From Staphylococcus massiliensis CCUG 55927 (GTDB lineage: Bacteria > Bacillota > Bacilli > Staphylococcales > Staphylococcaceae), in contig NZ_JH815593.1 of the NCBI RefSeq assembly GCF_000298075.1, positions 375,849 through 439,848 on the forward strand: a stretch of 64,000 nt of DNA, given 5' to 3'. A program made the position numbers and the translations under genes. Position 1 is the first letter of the stretch. Every line of letters starts with the position of its first letter. The notes beneath the pieces are model-generated. The model saw only the letters and a list, made by a program, of their open reading frames with translations, made no database searches and was not told where the DNA came from. This document shows, in pieces, positions 18,989 to 28,596 of this stretch.

Positions 18989-20155
18989 ATGCGTTTTTTA
19001 ACATCTGGTGAATCCCATGGACCTCAATTAACAGTTATCGTTGAAGGTGTACCTGCACACTTAGAAGTTAATGTTGAGGATATTAATAAAGAAATGTTTA
19101 AACGTCAAGGTGGATACGGACGTGGACGCCGTATGCAAATTGAGAAGGATGCGGTAGAAATTGTTTCAGGTGTACGAAATGGTTACACACTAGGTAGCCC
19201 AATTACGTTAGTGATTACAAATGATGATTTCACGCATTGGCGAAACATTATGGGTGTACATCCAATTAGTGAAGAAGCTCAGGCAAACATGAAACGCGTA
19301 ATCACTAAACCTAGACCAGGTCATGCTGATTTAGTTGGCGGTATGAAGTATCAACATCGCGACTTACGTAATGTACTTGAACGTTCATCTGCACGTGAAA
19401 CTGCAGCGCGTGTAGCGGTAGGTGCGTTGTCTAAAATTTTACTTAAGCAACTTAGTATCGATATCTTTAGTCGTGTCGTTGAAATTGGCGGTATTAAAGA
19501 TACAAGTGAATTCGACCTAGACTTAATTAAATCTAAATGTGACCAAAATGATGTTCGCGTTATCGATGACACGATTGCGCAATCAATTCGTGATAAAATC
19601 GATCAAGCGAAAAAAGACGGCGACTCTATTGGTGGCGTCGTTCAAGTTATTGTAGATAAGATGCCTGTCGGAATAGGTAGTTATGTGCATTACGATAGAA
19701 AGCTTGATGGGCGTATTGCGCAAGGTGTTGTAAGTATTAATGCGTTTAAAGGTGTTAGCTTTGGTGATGGTTTTAGCGTTGCAGGAAAGCCTGGCAGTGA
19801 AGTTCAAGATCAAATCGCATATGATGAAACAAAAGGTTATATGCGTCTATCTAATCACTTAGGTGGTCTTGAAGGCGGTATGTCGAACGGGATGCCGTTA
19901 ATTGTAAATGGTGTTATGAAACCGATTCCTACATTATATAAACCGTTAAATTCCATCGATATCGAAACGAAAGAACCGTTTAAAGCAACTATTGAACGTT
20001 CTGACAGTTGTGCGTTACCTGCAGCGAGTGTGGTATGTGAACACGTGGTGGCTTTTGAAGTTGCGAAGGCACTTATTGAAGAATTTGAATCGAATACGAT
20101 GATGCAACTAAAAGCACAGATTGAGAATCGACGTGCGACGAATCAAACGTTCTAG
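18989..20155 (+). CDS. aroC: Chorismate synthase
   Basis: A 388-residue enzyme forming chorismate from 5-enolpyruvylshikimate 3-phosphate with reduced FMN. Signatures are [12 protein letters not shown] at the N-terminus, [13 protein letters not shown], and [11 protein letters not shown]. The length equals that of S. aureus AroC. The start is ATG 18989, eight bases after ACGGAG; the GTG 18980 and ATG 18983 upstream overlap or follow that site too closely. It leads a tight run aroC-aroB-aroA (gaps of 12 and 3 bases). Chorismate feeds aromatic amino acids, folate and the menaquinone made by the hepS-menG-hepT products. Confidence 0.97.
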   Translation: MRFLTSGESHGPQLTVIVEGVPAHLEVNVEDINKEMFKRQGGYGRGRRMQIEKDAVEIVSGVRNGYTLGSPITLVITNDDFTHWRNIMGVHPISEEAQANMKRVITKPRPGHADLVGGMKYQHRDLRNVLERSSARETAARVAVGALSKILLKQLSIDIFSRVVEIGGIKDTSEFDLDLIKSKCDQNDVRVIDDTIAQSIRDKIDQAKKDGDSIGGVVQVIVDKMPVGIGSYVHYDRKLDGRIAQGVVSINAFKGVSFGDGFSVAGKPGSEVQDQIAYDETKGYMRLSNHLGGLEGGMSNGMPLIVNGVMKPIPTLYKPLNSIDIETKEPFKATIERSDSCALPAASVVCEHVVAFEVAKALIEEFESNTMMQLKAQIENRRATNQTF

Positions 20156-20167
20156 GGAGTGAACGCA

Positions 20168-21238
20168 ATGCGTTTAGATACAACTTATGAGAGAGATAAT
20201 TATCCGATTATCGTTGAAAATGGGGCGCTTAACCACCTTAAATCATATGTAGAATCGTATCATACCGTTATTTTGTGTGTGGATGATACTGTACAAGCCT
20301 CATGGTCTGACAAAATAACATCTATCGCCGAAGAAACGGGTGCTCGGTTAAAAGTACTGCATGGTGGAGAATCGTTGAAATATCTCAAACATTACGAAAC
20401 CTTTGTGGAAGGGCTTTTAAAAGAGGGCGTTACAAGAAACACTTGTTTAGTGGCTATCGGTGGTGGCGCTACAGGTGACTTTGTAGGATTTGTTGCGGCG
20501 ACGCTCTTACGTGGCGTCGACTTTATTCAAGTACCTACGACGATACTCGCGCACGATTCGAGCGTTGGCGGCAAGGTCGGCATTAATACGAAAGCTGGGA
20601 AGAACTTAATCGGCGCCTTTCATCGACCGGAAGCCGTGTTGTACGATTTAGACTTTCTTACTACACTACCTTATAGCGAAATTTTAAGTGGCTATGGGGA
20701 AGTGTTTAAGCACGCGTTATTAAATAACGTTGATCAAGTTAACGCTTTAATGAAAGCTTATCCAAATCAAGCGCAACTTAAAGCGCTTCATGACATGGAG
20801 AAATACTTAGTGCTTGGTATCGTAACGAAATTAAAGATTGTGGTAGCTGATGAAAAGGAATCAGGTTTACGAAAACATTTAAATCTCGGTCATACCTTTG
20901 GTCACGCGTTTGAATATTTATACCACATTCCGCACGGTCAGGCTATTCTAGTCGGCATTCTATACCAAATGATACTGTCTAACGAGCACCTACAAGCGAA
21001 CTTTGATATTCAGAAATACTACCAATACTTGCGTAGGCTTGACGTGCCTTTTCAAGAAATGGAGCAAGTGAACTTTGAATCCATCTATAAACTGATGTTA
21101 AAGGATAAGAAAAACACGCAAGCCGGCGTTCAAATGGTCTTACTTAAGGACTATGGCGAACCGATTACGATGACTGTTGAAAAGTTAGCGCTTAAATCTG
21201 CGTTTCTTAAGCTACAGTCGCTGATAAAGGAAGTGTAA
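20168..21238 (+). CDS. aroB: 3-Dehydroquinate synthase
   Basis: A 356-residue NAD-dependent enzyme converting DAHP to 3-dehydroquinate, the second shikimate step. The NAD and metal region is visible: AIGGGATGDFVGFVAATLLRG, then PTTILAHDSSVGGKVGIN, and the zinc ligands in LNLGHTFGHAFE. The start is ATG 20168, eight bases after GGGAG that overlaps the aroC stop; GTG 20159 lies inside this site. The length is in the normal range (about 354 in S. aureus). It is translationally linked to aroC and followed three bases later by aroA. Confidence 0.96.
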   Translation: MRLDTTYERDNYPIIVENGALNHLKSYVESYHTVILCVDDTVQASWSDKITSIAEETGARLKVLHGGESLKYLKHYETFVEGLLKEGVTRNTCLVAIGGGATGDFVGFVAATLLRGVDFIQVPTTILAHDSSVGGKVGINTKAGKNLIGAFHRPEAVLYDLDFLTTLPYSEILSGYGEVFKHALLNNVDQVNALMKAYPNQAQLKALHDMEKYLVLGIVTKLKIVVADEKESGLRKHLNLGHTFGHAFEYLYHIPHGQAILVGILYQMILSNEHLQANFDIQKYYQYLRRLDVPFQEMEQVNFESIYKLMLKDKKNTQAGVQMVLLKDYGEPITMTVEKLALKSAFLKLQSLIKEV

Positions 21239-21241
21239 CAA

Positions 21242-22531
21242 ATGGAAGCAATTCAAATTAAAGGGCCGTTAAAGGGCGACATCGAGGTGCCGGGCGATAA
21301 GTCGATTACGCATCGCGCAATTATCTTAAGTGCACTTGCTAAAGGACAAGCTACGATTTATAAACCGCTTCTCGGCGAAGATTGTTTACGCACAAAAGCT
21401 ATCTTTGAATTACTTGGCGTCGATATTTCGATCGAATCTGACAAGATGTTCATCGATTCGAAAGGCTATACATCATTTACAACGCCGCACCAAGTTTTAT
21501 ATACTGGTAACTCTGGAACGACAACACGCTTACTTGCGGGACTCTTCGCAGGACTCGGCATTCAAGCTGTCTTATCAGGAGACGCTTCCATCGGCAAAAG
21601 ACCTATGGACCGTATTATGAAGCCGCTTCTACAAATGGGCGCACGCATTAGAGGCGTAGATGATAATTATACACCACTGATTATTGACACAAGCGACATT
21701 AAAGGTATTGATTATAGGATGCCTGTCGCAAGCGCTCAAGTTAAAAGTGCGATTCTCTTAGCGAGTCTCTTTAGTGAAGACGAGACGACTATTCACGAGT
21801 TAGCATTGACGCGTAATCATACAGTGACGATGTTCCGTCATTATAATATTCCATTAAATATTGACGGCAATGAGATTCAAACTGTCTCACGCGGAATCGA
21901 TCACATTCAGCAAAGGGACTTCTATGTGCCAGGTGATATTTCATCAGCTGCGTTCTTTATTGTCGCTGCACTTATTACACAAGGTAGCGATATCACGCTT
22001 CACAATGTTGGGATGAACCATACGCGAACAGGCATTATTGATATCGTGAAACAAATGGGCGGTCGTATCGATATCTTTAACGTGTCGGAAGGTGCTGAGC
22101 CGACCGCTTCAATTCGCGTTCAATATACAGAGAACTTGAAACCAGTTTCGATTGAAGGCAACATTATACCGAGATGCATCGATGAAATTCCGATTATAGC
22201 GTTACTCTGTACCCAAGCTACTGGAAAGAGTATGATAAAGGATGCAGGTGAATTGAAAGTTAAAGAAACAAATCGCATTGATACGACGGTTAATGAACTC
22301 AATAAACTCGGGTTTGATTTAACGTCGACTGACGACGGTATGATAATTATGCCGTCTACGATTACTCAAGTTGCAAACGTTGATAGTCATACCGACCATC
22401 GTATTGGTATGATGTTAGCCATTGCGTCACTTTTAACACCATCAACGATTCATATTGACCGATTCGATAGCGTTAATGTGTCATTTCCAGGATTCTTATC
22501 TAAACTAAAACAATTAGAAAATGAGGGATAA
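21242..22531 (+). CDS. aroA: 3-Phosphoshikimate 1-carboxyvinyltransferase (EPSP synthase)
   Basis: A 429-residue enzyme that joins shikimate 3-phosphate and phosphoenolpyruvate. The substrate motifs [13 protein letters not shown] and [12 protein letters not shown] are present, and the C-terminal [12 protein letters not shown] closes the active site. The length is normal (about 430). The presence of alanine-containing segments typical of class II enzymes is plausible but I did not establish class. It starts three bases after the aroB stop with ribosome site AAGGAAG and is followed three bases later by the TPR gene. Confidence 0.96.
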   Translation: MEAIQIKGPLKGDIEVPGDKSITHRAIILSALAKGQATIYKPLLGEDCLRTKAIFELLGVDISIESDKMFIDSKGYTSFTTPHQVLYTGNSGTTTRLLAGLFAGLGIQAVLSGDASIGKRPMDRIMKPLLQMGARIRGVDDNYTPLIIDTSDIKGIDYRMPVASAQVKSAILLASLFSEDETTIHELALTRNHTVTMFRHYNIPLNIDGNEIQTVSRGIDHIQQRDFYVPGDISSAAFFIVAALITQGSDITLHNVGMNHTRTGIIDIVKQMGGRIDIFNVSEGAEPTASIRVQYTENLKPVSIEGNIIPRCIDEIPIIALLCTQATGKSMIKDAGELKVKETNRIDTTVNELNKLGFDLTSTDDGMIIMPSTITQVANVDSHTDHRIGMMLAIASLLTPSTIHIDRFDSVNVSFPGFLSKLKQLENEG

Positions 22532-22534
22532 TGT

Positions 22535-23779
22535 ATGGAGGACATCCATAAGATTATAGATGATATCAACCTTCAAAATTTAAAGGGCATCGATTCACGC
22601 GTTGAAAATGCGCTCACTGAAGAACAAGATGAAGGTGCGTTATTCATACTTGGTGAAACACTCTACCAATATGGCTTAATACCACAAGGTTTAGAAGTGT
22701 TTCGATTCCTTTACCATAAATTTCCGAACGAACCTGAACTCTTAATTTACTTTGTAGAAGGATTAATTGCGGAAGGTGAAACAGACGAAGCCTTAGAGTA
22801 TCTCACTGAAGTTGAAGATACGCCTGAGAAGCTCATGTTAGAAGCAGATTTATATCAACAACTGAATATGCTTGAGGTCGCCATTGAAAAGCTCAACCAA
22901 GCCAAAATGATTCAACCAGAAGATCCGATTATCAATTTCGCGTTAGCTGAACTCTTCTACTATGATGGCCAGTGGTTACGTGCTGTTACAGAGTACGACA
23001 CTGTTCTTGAGACAGGTGACTACATGATTAATGGTGTGAACTTGTTCTCACGTATCGCGGATTGTAGTCTTCAAAGTGGTAACTATGCAGACGCGATTCA
23101 AAACTACGATGAAATTAGTGATTCTGAAATGACGTCTGAAGATTATTTTAAGAAGGCCATTTCATATGAGAAGAATGAGCGTACTAAAGAAGCCATCAGC
23201 ATTATGAAAGACCTATTGACGAAGGACCCAGACTTTATTCAAGGTTATTTCTACTTACAGCAACTTTATGAGCTTGAAAAGGACTATCCAAGCGCGATAG
23301 AAATTGGTAATGAAGGTCTTAAACTTAACCAATTCTATAAAGAGTTAATGTGTCAGACTGGTAGCTTAGAAATCGAACACGGCGATCAAAATGATGGTGT
23401 CGATCATTTACTTGAAAGTTTAGAAGTAGATCCAAGCTATCATGAACCAGTCCTTATCTTAAGTGAATTTTACCGAGAACAAGATGACCACGAAGCATTA
23501 ATTGGGTTAATTAAGTATGTAGATGAAGAGGACATGGACCCTGTATTTATGTGGCATTTAGCCTATGCATACGGTGAAGAAGAACGTGATAAAGAAGCCA
23601 TGCATTTCTATCAACTTGCTTATCAAACACTCAATGACCAAGCACCATTCTTAAGCGATTACTATTTCTATCTCATAGAAATCGGTCACATCGAAGAAGC
23701 AAAGCCAATCTTACAAAAGCTTAAGGAAATTGACGCGACAAACGAAACTTGGTTTGAAGAAGAAGACAGATTACAATAG
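22535..23779 (+). CDS. Tetratricopeptide-repeat protein (YpiA family)
   Basis: A 414-residue soluble protein made mostly of TPR helix pairs, recognisable from residue about 20 to the end (for example ALFILGETLYQYGLIPQGLE, NFALAELFYYDGQWLRAV, PVFMWHLAYAYGEEERDKEA). No catalytic motif is seen. TPR arrays bind proteins; the partner is unknown. It is the last strongly linked gene after aroA and corresponds by position to Bacillus ypiA, which also follows the aro genes. No signal peptide. It is nine bases upstream of the YpiB-family gene. Confidence 0.88.
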   Translation: MEDIHKIIDDINLQNLKGIDSRVENALTEEQDEGALFILGETLYQYGLIPQGLEVFRFLYHKFPNEPELLIYFVEGLIAEGETDEALEYLTEVEDTPEKLMLEADLYQQLNMLEVAIEKLNQAKMIQPEDPIINFALAELFYYDGQWLRAVTEYDTVLETGDYMINGVNLFSRIADCSLQSGNYADAIQNYDEISDSEMTSEDYFKKAISYEKNERTKEAISIMKDLLTKDPDFIQGYFYLQQLYELEKDYPSAIEIGNEGLKLNQFYKELMCQTGSLEIEHGDQNDGVDHLLESLEVDPSYHEPVLILSEFYREQDDHEALIGLIKYVDEEDMDPVFMWHLAYAYGEEERDKEAMHFYQLAYQTLNDQAPFLSDYYFYLIEIGHIEEAKPILQKLKEIDATNETWFEEEDRLQ

Positions 23780-23787
23780 GTGATCGT

Positions 23788-24333
23788 ATGTCAACAACGT
23801 CTATTACGTGGGATAAACAAAATTTCATAGAATATCTATTGTTCCATTATGAATTTAAATCACGCATTAGTGTCTGGATATTAAACTACATTAAAGCTGA
23901 TTTAGAGACGCTCGAACGCATGCACTTCGTCGATACTATTGTACCTTCGCATCAAACGCTAGAATTAAGTGTTAATCACGCTTATCACATTGGTGTGAAG
24001 TTAACACGTGATGGTGAAACTTATTATAAAAACAACATGATATTTAAGTTAATCGCAACGACACATGAACCCTTTGACCTTAAGATTCATTTTGAAAAGG
24101 GTAAGCGTAATGATAGATATGATACGTTACTATTCAATCAACTCTTGGCTTCACCTTCGTATGAAGCGTATTTACAAGACTTATACGATATTCATTTGTC
24201 ACAGCCCGATCAAGAACATTTAATTCATGAATTAAAAGCTTCAATCGATCTAAGTCTTCAACTTAAGCAAGAAGACCGCTTTAAACAGTATAGTCATATC
24301 TTAAATTCGATACAGTTTCGAAATTTTAAATAA
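23788..24333 (+). CDS. ypiB: UPF0302 family protein YpiB
   Basis: A 181-residue protein of the YpiB/UPF0302 family. The N-terminal core (FIEYLLFHYEFKSRISVWIL, then NYIKADLETLERMHFVD) is close to the staphylococcal family members I know. In Bacillus YpiB influences cytochrome b6f/respiratory complex assembly genes by position only; the function is not known. The C-terminus ends earlier than in S. aureus (about 190 residues), lacking a short acidic tail. The gene order TPR-ypiB is conserved. The qcr genes that follow in Bacillus are absent. Confidence 0.87.
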   Translation: MSTTSITWDKQNFIEYLLFHYEFKSRISVWILNYIKADLETLERMHFVDTIVPSHQTLELSVNHAYHIGVKLTRDGETYYKNNMIFKLIATTHEPFDLKIHFEKGKRNDRYDTLLFNQLLASPSYEAYLQDLYDIHLSQPDQEHLIHELKASIDLSLQLKQEDRFKQYSHILNSIQFRNFK

Positions 24334-24340
24334 AGGATAC

Positions 24341-24949
24341 ATGTTTATGAATTTGATGCAAAATTGGCGCATGCTGATTACAAATAAGTTTTTCTTATAT
24401 TTTATAATTTTATGTAACTTACTAGGAACCATTTATGGCTATATTTGGTATGGCTCGCAGCTTGCTGAAACACCTTGGTATTTTTATATCTTCGTGCCAG
24501 ATAGCCCGACTGCTACACTTTTTCTAACGATTTCGTTAATTTTGTTACTTTTCAATCGGAAAAGCACAATCATCGATACACTCGCATTTGTGACGTTAAT
24601 TAAGTACGGTGTTTGGGCTGTATTTATGAATATCTTTATGTTTTATGTGGATCAAACGATTTATCCCATGGGCGTGATGCTTATCATGTCACACGGTATC
24701 ATGGCAATACAAGCATTCTTGTTTATGCCATTATTTAAGTTTGATATTAAAAGTATTATCATAGCACTTATTTGGGTATTTCATAATGATGTCATTGATT
24801 ATGTATTTCATCAGTATCCGAAATACGGATCACTTGATCCTTTCGAACCAATAATTGCCTATGTCGCATTTTGGTTAACCGTTATCAGCTTTTTATGCAT
24901 CTCTTTGAAAAAGCCCTTAACCGAAAATAAAATGTTTGACCAATCTTAA
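24341..24949 (+). CDS. DUF1405 multi-pass membrane protein (YpjA-like)
   Basis: A 202-residue integral membrane protein with about five to six hydrophobic segments, including FFLYFIILCNLLGTIYGY near the N-terminus. WYGSQLAETPWYFYIFVPDSP is a segment typical of the DUF1405 family; in Bacillus the counterpart is YpjA. The function is unknown. The start ATG 24341 is four bases after AAAGG; ATG 24347 at ten bases is an equal alternative. It ends the aro-linked gene run, and a new ribosome site and promoter-like region precede the next gene. Confidence 0.8.
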   Translation: MFMNLMQNWRMLITNKFFLYFIILCNLLGTIYGYIWYGSQLAETPWYFYIFVPDSPTATLFLTISLILLLFNRKSTIIDTLAFVTLIKYGVWAVFMNIFMFYVDQTIYPMGVMLIMSHGIMAIQAFLFMPLFKFDIKSIIIALIWVFHNDVIDYVFHQYPKYGSLDPFEPIIAYVAFWLTVISFLCISLKKPLTENKMFDQS

Positions 24950-24985
24950 CGTACTAATTAAAATATAATATGAGGAGTGAAGTGA

Positions 24986-25675
24986 ATGTTATCATACCTA
25001 TTATTTCTGTTTATCGTAATGATTCTCCCAATGTACGCACAACATAAAGTTAAAAAGAACTATGAGAAATACTCTCAAGTGCGTTCAACTAGTGGGAAAA
25101 CAGGTCGAGATGTTGCTTTAGAAATTTTACATGCGAATGGGATCTATGACGTAGAGGTTAAACAGGGACATGGCTTCTTAACGGACCATTATGACCCTAG
25201 AAATCGAGTACTTGTATTATCACCAGCAAACTTCAATCGTCCAAGTGTTGCCGGTGCTGCAATCGCTGCTCACGAAGTTGGACACGCGATTCAACATCAT
25301 CAAGGTTATTTCTTCTTAAAATTTAGAACAGCGCTCGTACCACTTGCGAACCTTGGTGGCTCATTATCTTACATCTTTATTATGATTGGTTTTGTATGTA
25401 CGATGATGCAATTCGCATTCGGTTCAACAGCTTTATGGATTGGTATTTTCCTAATGGCTTTATCTGTATTATTCTCAATCATCACATTACCTGTTGAGTT
25501 TGATGCAAGTAAACGTGCAATGAATCAAATTCAATCTTTAAACTTAGTTAATCAAAAAGAATATAAACATGCGCAGAAAGTGTTACAAGCTGCAGCAATG
25601 ACTTACGTTGCTTCTACAGCAGTAGCAGTTGCCGAATTAGTTCGTTTAATTCATTTTACGCAATCACAAGATTAA
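24986..25675 (+). CDS. Zinc metallopeptidase, YugP family
   Basis: A 229-residue membrane protein. It has an N-terminal membrane segment (residues 1-18), a zinc motif HEVGH at 96-100 (AAHEVGHAIQHH), then two further hydrophobic segments near 115-175 and a hydrophobic C-terminal stretch. The HExxH residues H96, E97 and H100 fit a metalloprotease. The family is widespread and its substrate is not established. It is a single gene with a strong terminator. Confidence 0.88.
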   Translation: MLSYLLFLFIVMILPMYAQHKVKKNYEKYSQVRSTSGKTGRDVALEILHANGIYDVEVKQGHGFLTDHYDPRNRVLVLSPANFNRPSVAGAAIAAHEVGHAIQHHQGYFFLKFRTALVPLANLGGSLSYIFIMIGFVCTMMQFAFGSTALWIGIFLMALSVLFSIITLPVEFDASKRAMNQIQSLNLVNQKEYKHAQKVLQAAAMTYVASTAVAVAELVRLIHFTQSQD

Positions 25676-25684
25676 TAGATATCG

Positions 25685-25718
25685 AAACTGGGACATTTTA
25701 AATGTCTCAGTTTTTTTT
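25685..25718 (+). terminator. Terminator of the YugP-like gene
   Basis: AAACTGGGACATTT / AAATGTCTCAGTTT stem followed by a run of T, about ten bases after the stop. Confidence 0.9.
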
Positions 25719-25776
25719 AGTTATGGATACAAGAGGCGTATTACGAAAAAGAAAATAGGCATTTCAGCTTCCAGTA

Positions 25777-25794
25777 GCTTAGAGGGCTTTTCAA
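25777..25794 (+). repeat. Short intergenic repeat GCTTAGAGGGCTTTTCAA
   Basis: Eighteen bases identical to the reverse complement of 17951-17968. A related copy with two changes is at 12271-12286. All three are in gaps between genes. Confidence 0.6.
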
Positions 25795-25879
25795 AGAGGG
25801 CAAGCGTCTATGAAAGGAACGTATTTGACCTAAATTACTTAAACAAATGTGCTCGAAATTTGCCGTGTGTATCACGAAA

Positions 25880-25908
25880 TTGAAATTCGACGTACTCTAT
25901 AATACTAT
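25880..25908 (+). promoter_or_regulatory. Probable promoter of the ypjD-bshA operon
   Basis: TTGAAA (25880-25885), 17-base spacer, TACTAT (25903-25908), just before the GGGAGG ribosome site of the MazG-like gene. Confidence 0.55.
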
Positions 25909-25931
25909 ATGTGATAAGGGAGGACGACGTT

Positions 25932-26261
25932 ATGACGAAATCTATGAACGATATGCAGAAGGAAGTTGACCAATACATAAGCCAATTTAAGACGGGCTAC
26001 TTCTCGCCGCTCGCAAATCTTGCACGCTTAACAGAAGAAGTTGGCGAACTCGCAAGAGAAATTAACCATACGCACGGAGAGAAGAAAAAGAAGGCGAGTG
26101 AAGCTGAGAACACGATTAAAGCTGAACTTGGTGACAATCTGTTTGTATTATTATGTCTCGCGAATTCTTTAGACATTGATATGACTGAGAGTTTCGATGA
26201 GACAATGGCGAAATTCAACACGCGCGATAAAGATCGCTTTGAACGAAAGTCTGACTCATAA
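25932..26261 (+). CDS. ypjD: MazG-like nucleotide pyrophosphohydrolase (YpjD)
   Basis: A 109-residue all-alpha NTP pyrophosphohydrolase. The metal motifs EEVGELAREI and AELGDNLFVLL are the EExxE and ExxD pattern of the MazG superfamily. Such enzymes hydrolyse (d)NTPs to monophosphates, often for house cleaning; the actual substrate here is not known. The start is ATG 25932 after GGGAGG with eight-base spacing; the frame is open from 25911 but that start would lie before the ribosome site. bshA follows at 15 bases. Confidence 0.9.
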   Translation: MTKSMNDMQKEVDQYISQFKTGYFSPLANLARLTEEVGELAREINHTHGEKKKKASEAENTIKAELGDNLFVLLCLANSLDIDMTESFDETMAKFNTRDKDRFERKSDS

Positions 26262-26276
26262 AGGAGGTGCCGTTGT

Positions 26277-27416
26277 ATGAAGATTGGTATTACATGTTAT
26301 CCATCTATGGGTGGATCTGGCATCATTGCGACTGAACTTGGTATTTTAATGGCTGAAAAAGGACATGATGTCCATTTTATAACGTCTAATATTCCATTTA
26401 GAATGCGTAAGCCTATCCCAAATATTACATTTCACCAAGTTGAAGTGAATCAATATGCGGTATTTCAATATGCGCCGTATGATATCACGCTTAGTACTAA
26501 AATTGCGGATGTCATTAAGGAATATGACCTCGACATCTTGCATATGCACTATGCGATTCCTCACGCAATTTGTGGCATTCTAGCACGCGAAATGGCAGGT
26601 CGAGATGTGAAGATTATGACGACTTTACATGGTACGGATATAACGGTGCTTGGTTATGACCATGCGTTAAAAGGCGCGATTCGATTCGGCATTGAACGTA
26701 GTGACATGGTGACGAGTGTAAGTCATGCTTTAAAAGACGAAACGATGGATATCATTAAGCCGAATAAAACGATTACGCCTATTTATAATTTCGTTAGGGA
26801 GAACGAATTCCCAACATGCTACAATCCTAAGCTTAAGGAAACGTATGGTATTGAAGATGATGAGAAGGTCATCATTCACGTGTCGAACTTTAGACGTGTT
26901 AAACGTATTGATACGATTATTGAAACGTTCTATTATATTCGAAAAGAAATGAAAGCGAAGTTAATTTTACTTGGAGATGGACCTGAACTGATTGATATGA
27001 AAGCGTATGCCAGACAACTGGGTTGCTTTGACGATATTTTATTCTTAGGTAAACAAGACTACGTGAGCGAATTTTACCAAATGTCTGATTTAGTGCTATT
27101 ACTCAGTAACAAAGAAAGCTTCGGTTTATCATTGCTTGAAGCGATGAAGACAGGCGTGCTTCCGATTGGTACGCGCGCTGGCGGTATTAAAGAAGTCATC
27201 AAACATAACGAAACAGGCTTCTTAGTAGATGTAGGCGATAGTAAGAAAGCGAGTGAATATGCGCTTGATATCTTAAATGATCCTGAGCGTTATCAATCGA
27301 TGAAACAAACAATGTTGAAAGATATCGAGGAACGTTTCTACTCAGGGAAGATCGCGGATGAGTATGAATATTATTATAGGAAGATGTTAGGTGACAATCA
27401 TGAAGAAAGCCTTTAA
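26277..27416 (+). CDS. bshA: Bacillithiol biosynthesis glycosyltransferase BshA
   Basis: A 379-residue GT4 glycosyltransferase that joins N-acetylglucosamine to L-malate, the first step of bacillithiol synthesis. The N-terminal GMGGSGIIATELG-like loop reads PSMGGSGIIATELG. The donor-site motifs HVSNFRRVKR and ESFGLSLLEAMKTGVLP are visible. It has a strong ribosome site (AAAGGAGGTG). In Bacillus the order bshA-cca-birA is the same. The deacetylase and BshC are not in this window; the disulfide reductase gene bdr is at 7952. Confidence 0.95.
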   Translation: MKIGITCYPSMGGSGIIATELGILMAEKGHDVHFITSNIPFRMRKPIPNITFHQVEVNQYAVFQYAPYDITLSTKIADVIKEYDLDILHMHYAIPHAICGILAREMAGRDVKIMTTLHGTDITVLGYDHALKGAIRFGIERSDMVTSVSHALKDETMDIIKPNKTITPIYNFVRENEFPTCYNPKLKETYGIEDDEKVIIHVSNFRRVKRIDTIIETFYYIRKEMKAKLILLGDGPELIDMKAYARQLGCFDDILFLGKQDYVSEFYQMSDLVLLLSNKESFGLSLLEAMKTGVLPIGTRAGGIKEVIKHNETGFLVDVGDSKKASEYALDILNDPERYQSMKQTMLKDIEERFYSGKIADEYEYYYRKMLGDNHEESL

Positions 27417-28596
27417 TGACGCTAGACCGATACTTGATACCATCGAACAACATGGCTATGAGGCATATTTTGTTGGTGGTGCGGTCCGAGATTTCATCCT
27501 CGAGCGCCCAATTAATGATGTTGATATTACGACGAGTGCGATGCCTGATGAAATCGAAACGATATTTGAGCGTACAATTCCGATTGGTAAAGAACACGGC
27601 ACGATTAATGTGTTATATGATGACGATCAGTACGAGGTGACGACGTACCGTACTGAAAGCGATTATGTCGACCATCGTAGGCCAGATCATGTAGCGTTCG
27701 TGCGAGAACTGAAAGAGGATTTGAAGCGTCGTGACTTCACAATAAATGCGCTTGCGATGGATAAGGACTTTCAAGTTGTCGATTACTTTGAAGGTAAGAA
27801 GGACATGCGCTTACGCCAGATTCGTGCGGTAGGTGAGCCAGCAGAACGTTTTACTGAAGATGCACTACGTATTCTACGCGGCGTACGCTTTCAGTCTCAA
27901 CTTGACTTTGAAATCGAGACCCATACATTTCGCGGTATGGCCGCTCAAATTCATGACATCAAGTATTTATCCATTGAACGTATCGTTGTAGAACTGAAGA
28001 AATTGTTTCATGGTGTCGCCGTTGAAAAGGCCCTTAAGTCTATGAACCATTTAGGTGCCTTTAATGATATTCCAGTGTTTAAATCCTTTGATATGAAAAG
28101 ACTTAAGCTAAGTACACCGCTATCAATGGACTTTGTACTCGCTATACTTAAGCTTCAACAAGGGTCAGTTCAGTTAAAGCCACTTAAAATTAGTAATCAA
28201 GAACTTCAAACGATTCAAACTTATGAAAAAGCCATTGCTCAAATAAACGCGATTCAAAGTAAATTCGATATCGACAAATTACTATTTCAAATAGATATTC
28301 AATGTATTTATAGTATCATTTCAAAAACTGATATACTTAAAGAGAATGATGTTTTACACGTCTCGCCGTTCATTTTTAACAAGCAAGTCGTTGAAACGCG
28401 TTACGCTCAGTTACCGATAACATCGTTTAACGATTTAGCTGTAAATGGGCATGATCTTATGACACACTTGAATCAAAGAGGTGGCCCTTGGATCAAAGCA
28501 ACACTTAATCAAATAGTAGACGCCATTCTAAAACGAGACATAATAAACGATAAAGACGAAATATTGAAATGGGTGAAACAACATGTCGAAGTATGA
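27400..28596 (+). CDS. cca: CCA tRNA nucleotidyltransferase
   Basis: A 398-residue class II CCA-adding enzyme that adds or repairs the 3' CCA end of tRNA. Motif A is VGGAVRDFILERPINDVDITT with the DVD metal ligands, then the LKRRDFTINALA segment (RRD), and the nucleotide-selecting FTEDALRILRGVRFQ. The start is ATG 27400, six bases after AGGTG, 17 bases inside bshA; GTG 27391 is less likely. It overlaps birA by 14 bases at its end. The length fits the staphylococcal enzyme (400). Confidence 0.95.
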   Translation: MKKAFNDARPILDTIEQHGYEAYFVGGAVRDFILERPINDVDITTSAMPDEIETIFERTIPIGKEHGTINVLYDDDQYEVTTYRTESDYVDHRRPDHVAFVRELKEDLKRRDFTINALAMDKDFQVVDYFEGKKDMRLRQIRAVGEPAERFTEDALRILRGVRFQSQLDFEIETHTFRGMAAQIHDIKYLSIERIVVELKKLFHGVAVEKALKSMNHLGAFNDIPVFKSFDMKRLKLSTPLSMDFVLAILKLQQGSVQLKPLKISNQELQTIQTYEKAIAQINAIQSKFDIDKLLFQIDIQCIYSIISKTDILKENDVLHVSPFIFNKQVVETRYAQLPITSFNDLAVNGHDLMTHLNQRGGPWIKATLNQIVDAILKRDIINDKDEILKWVKQHVEV

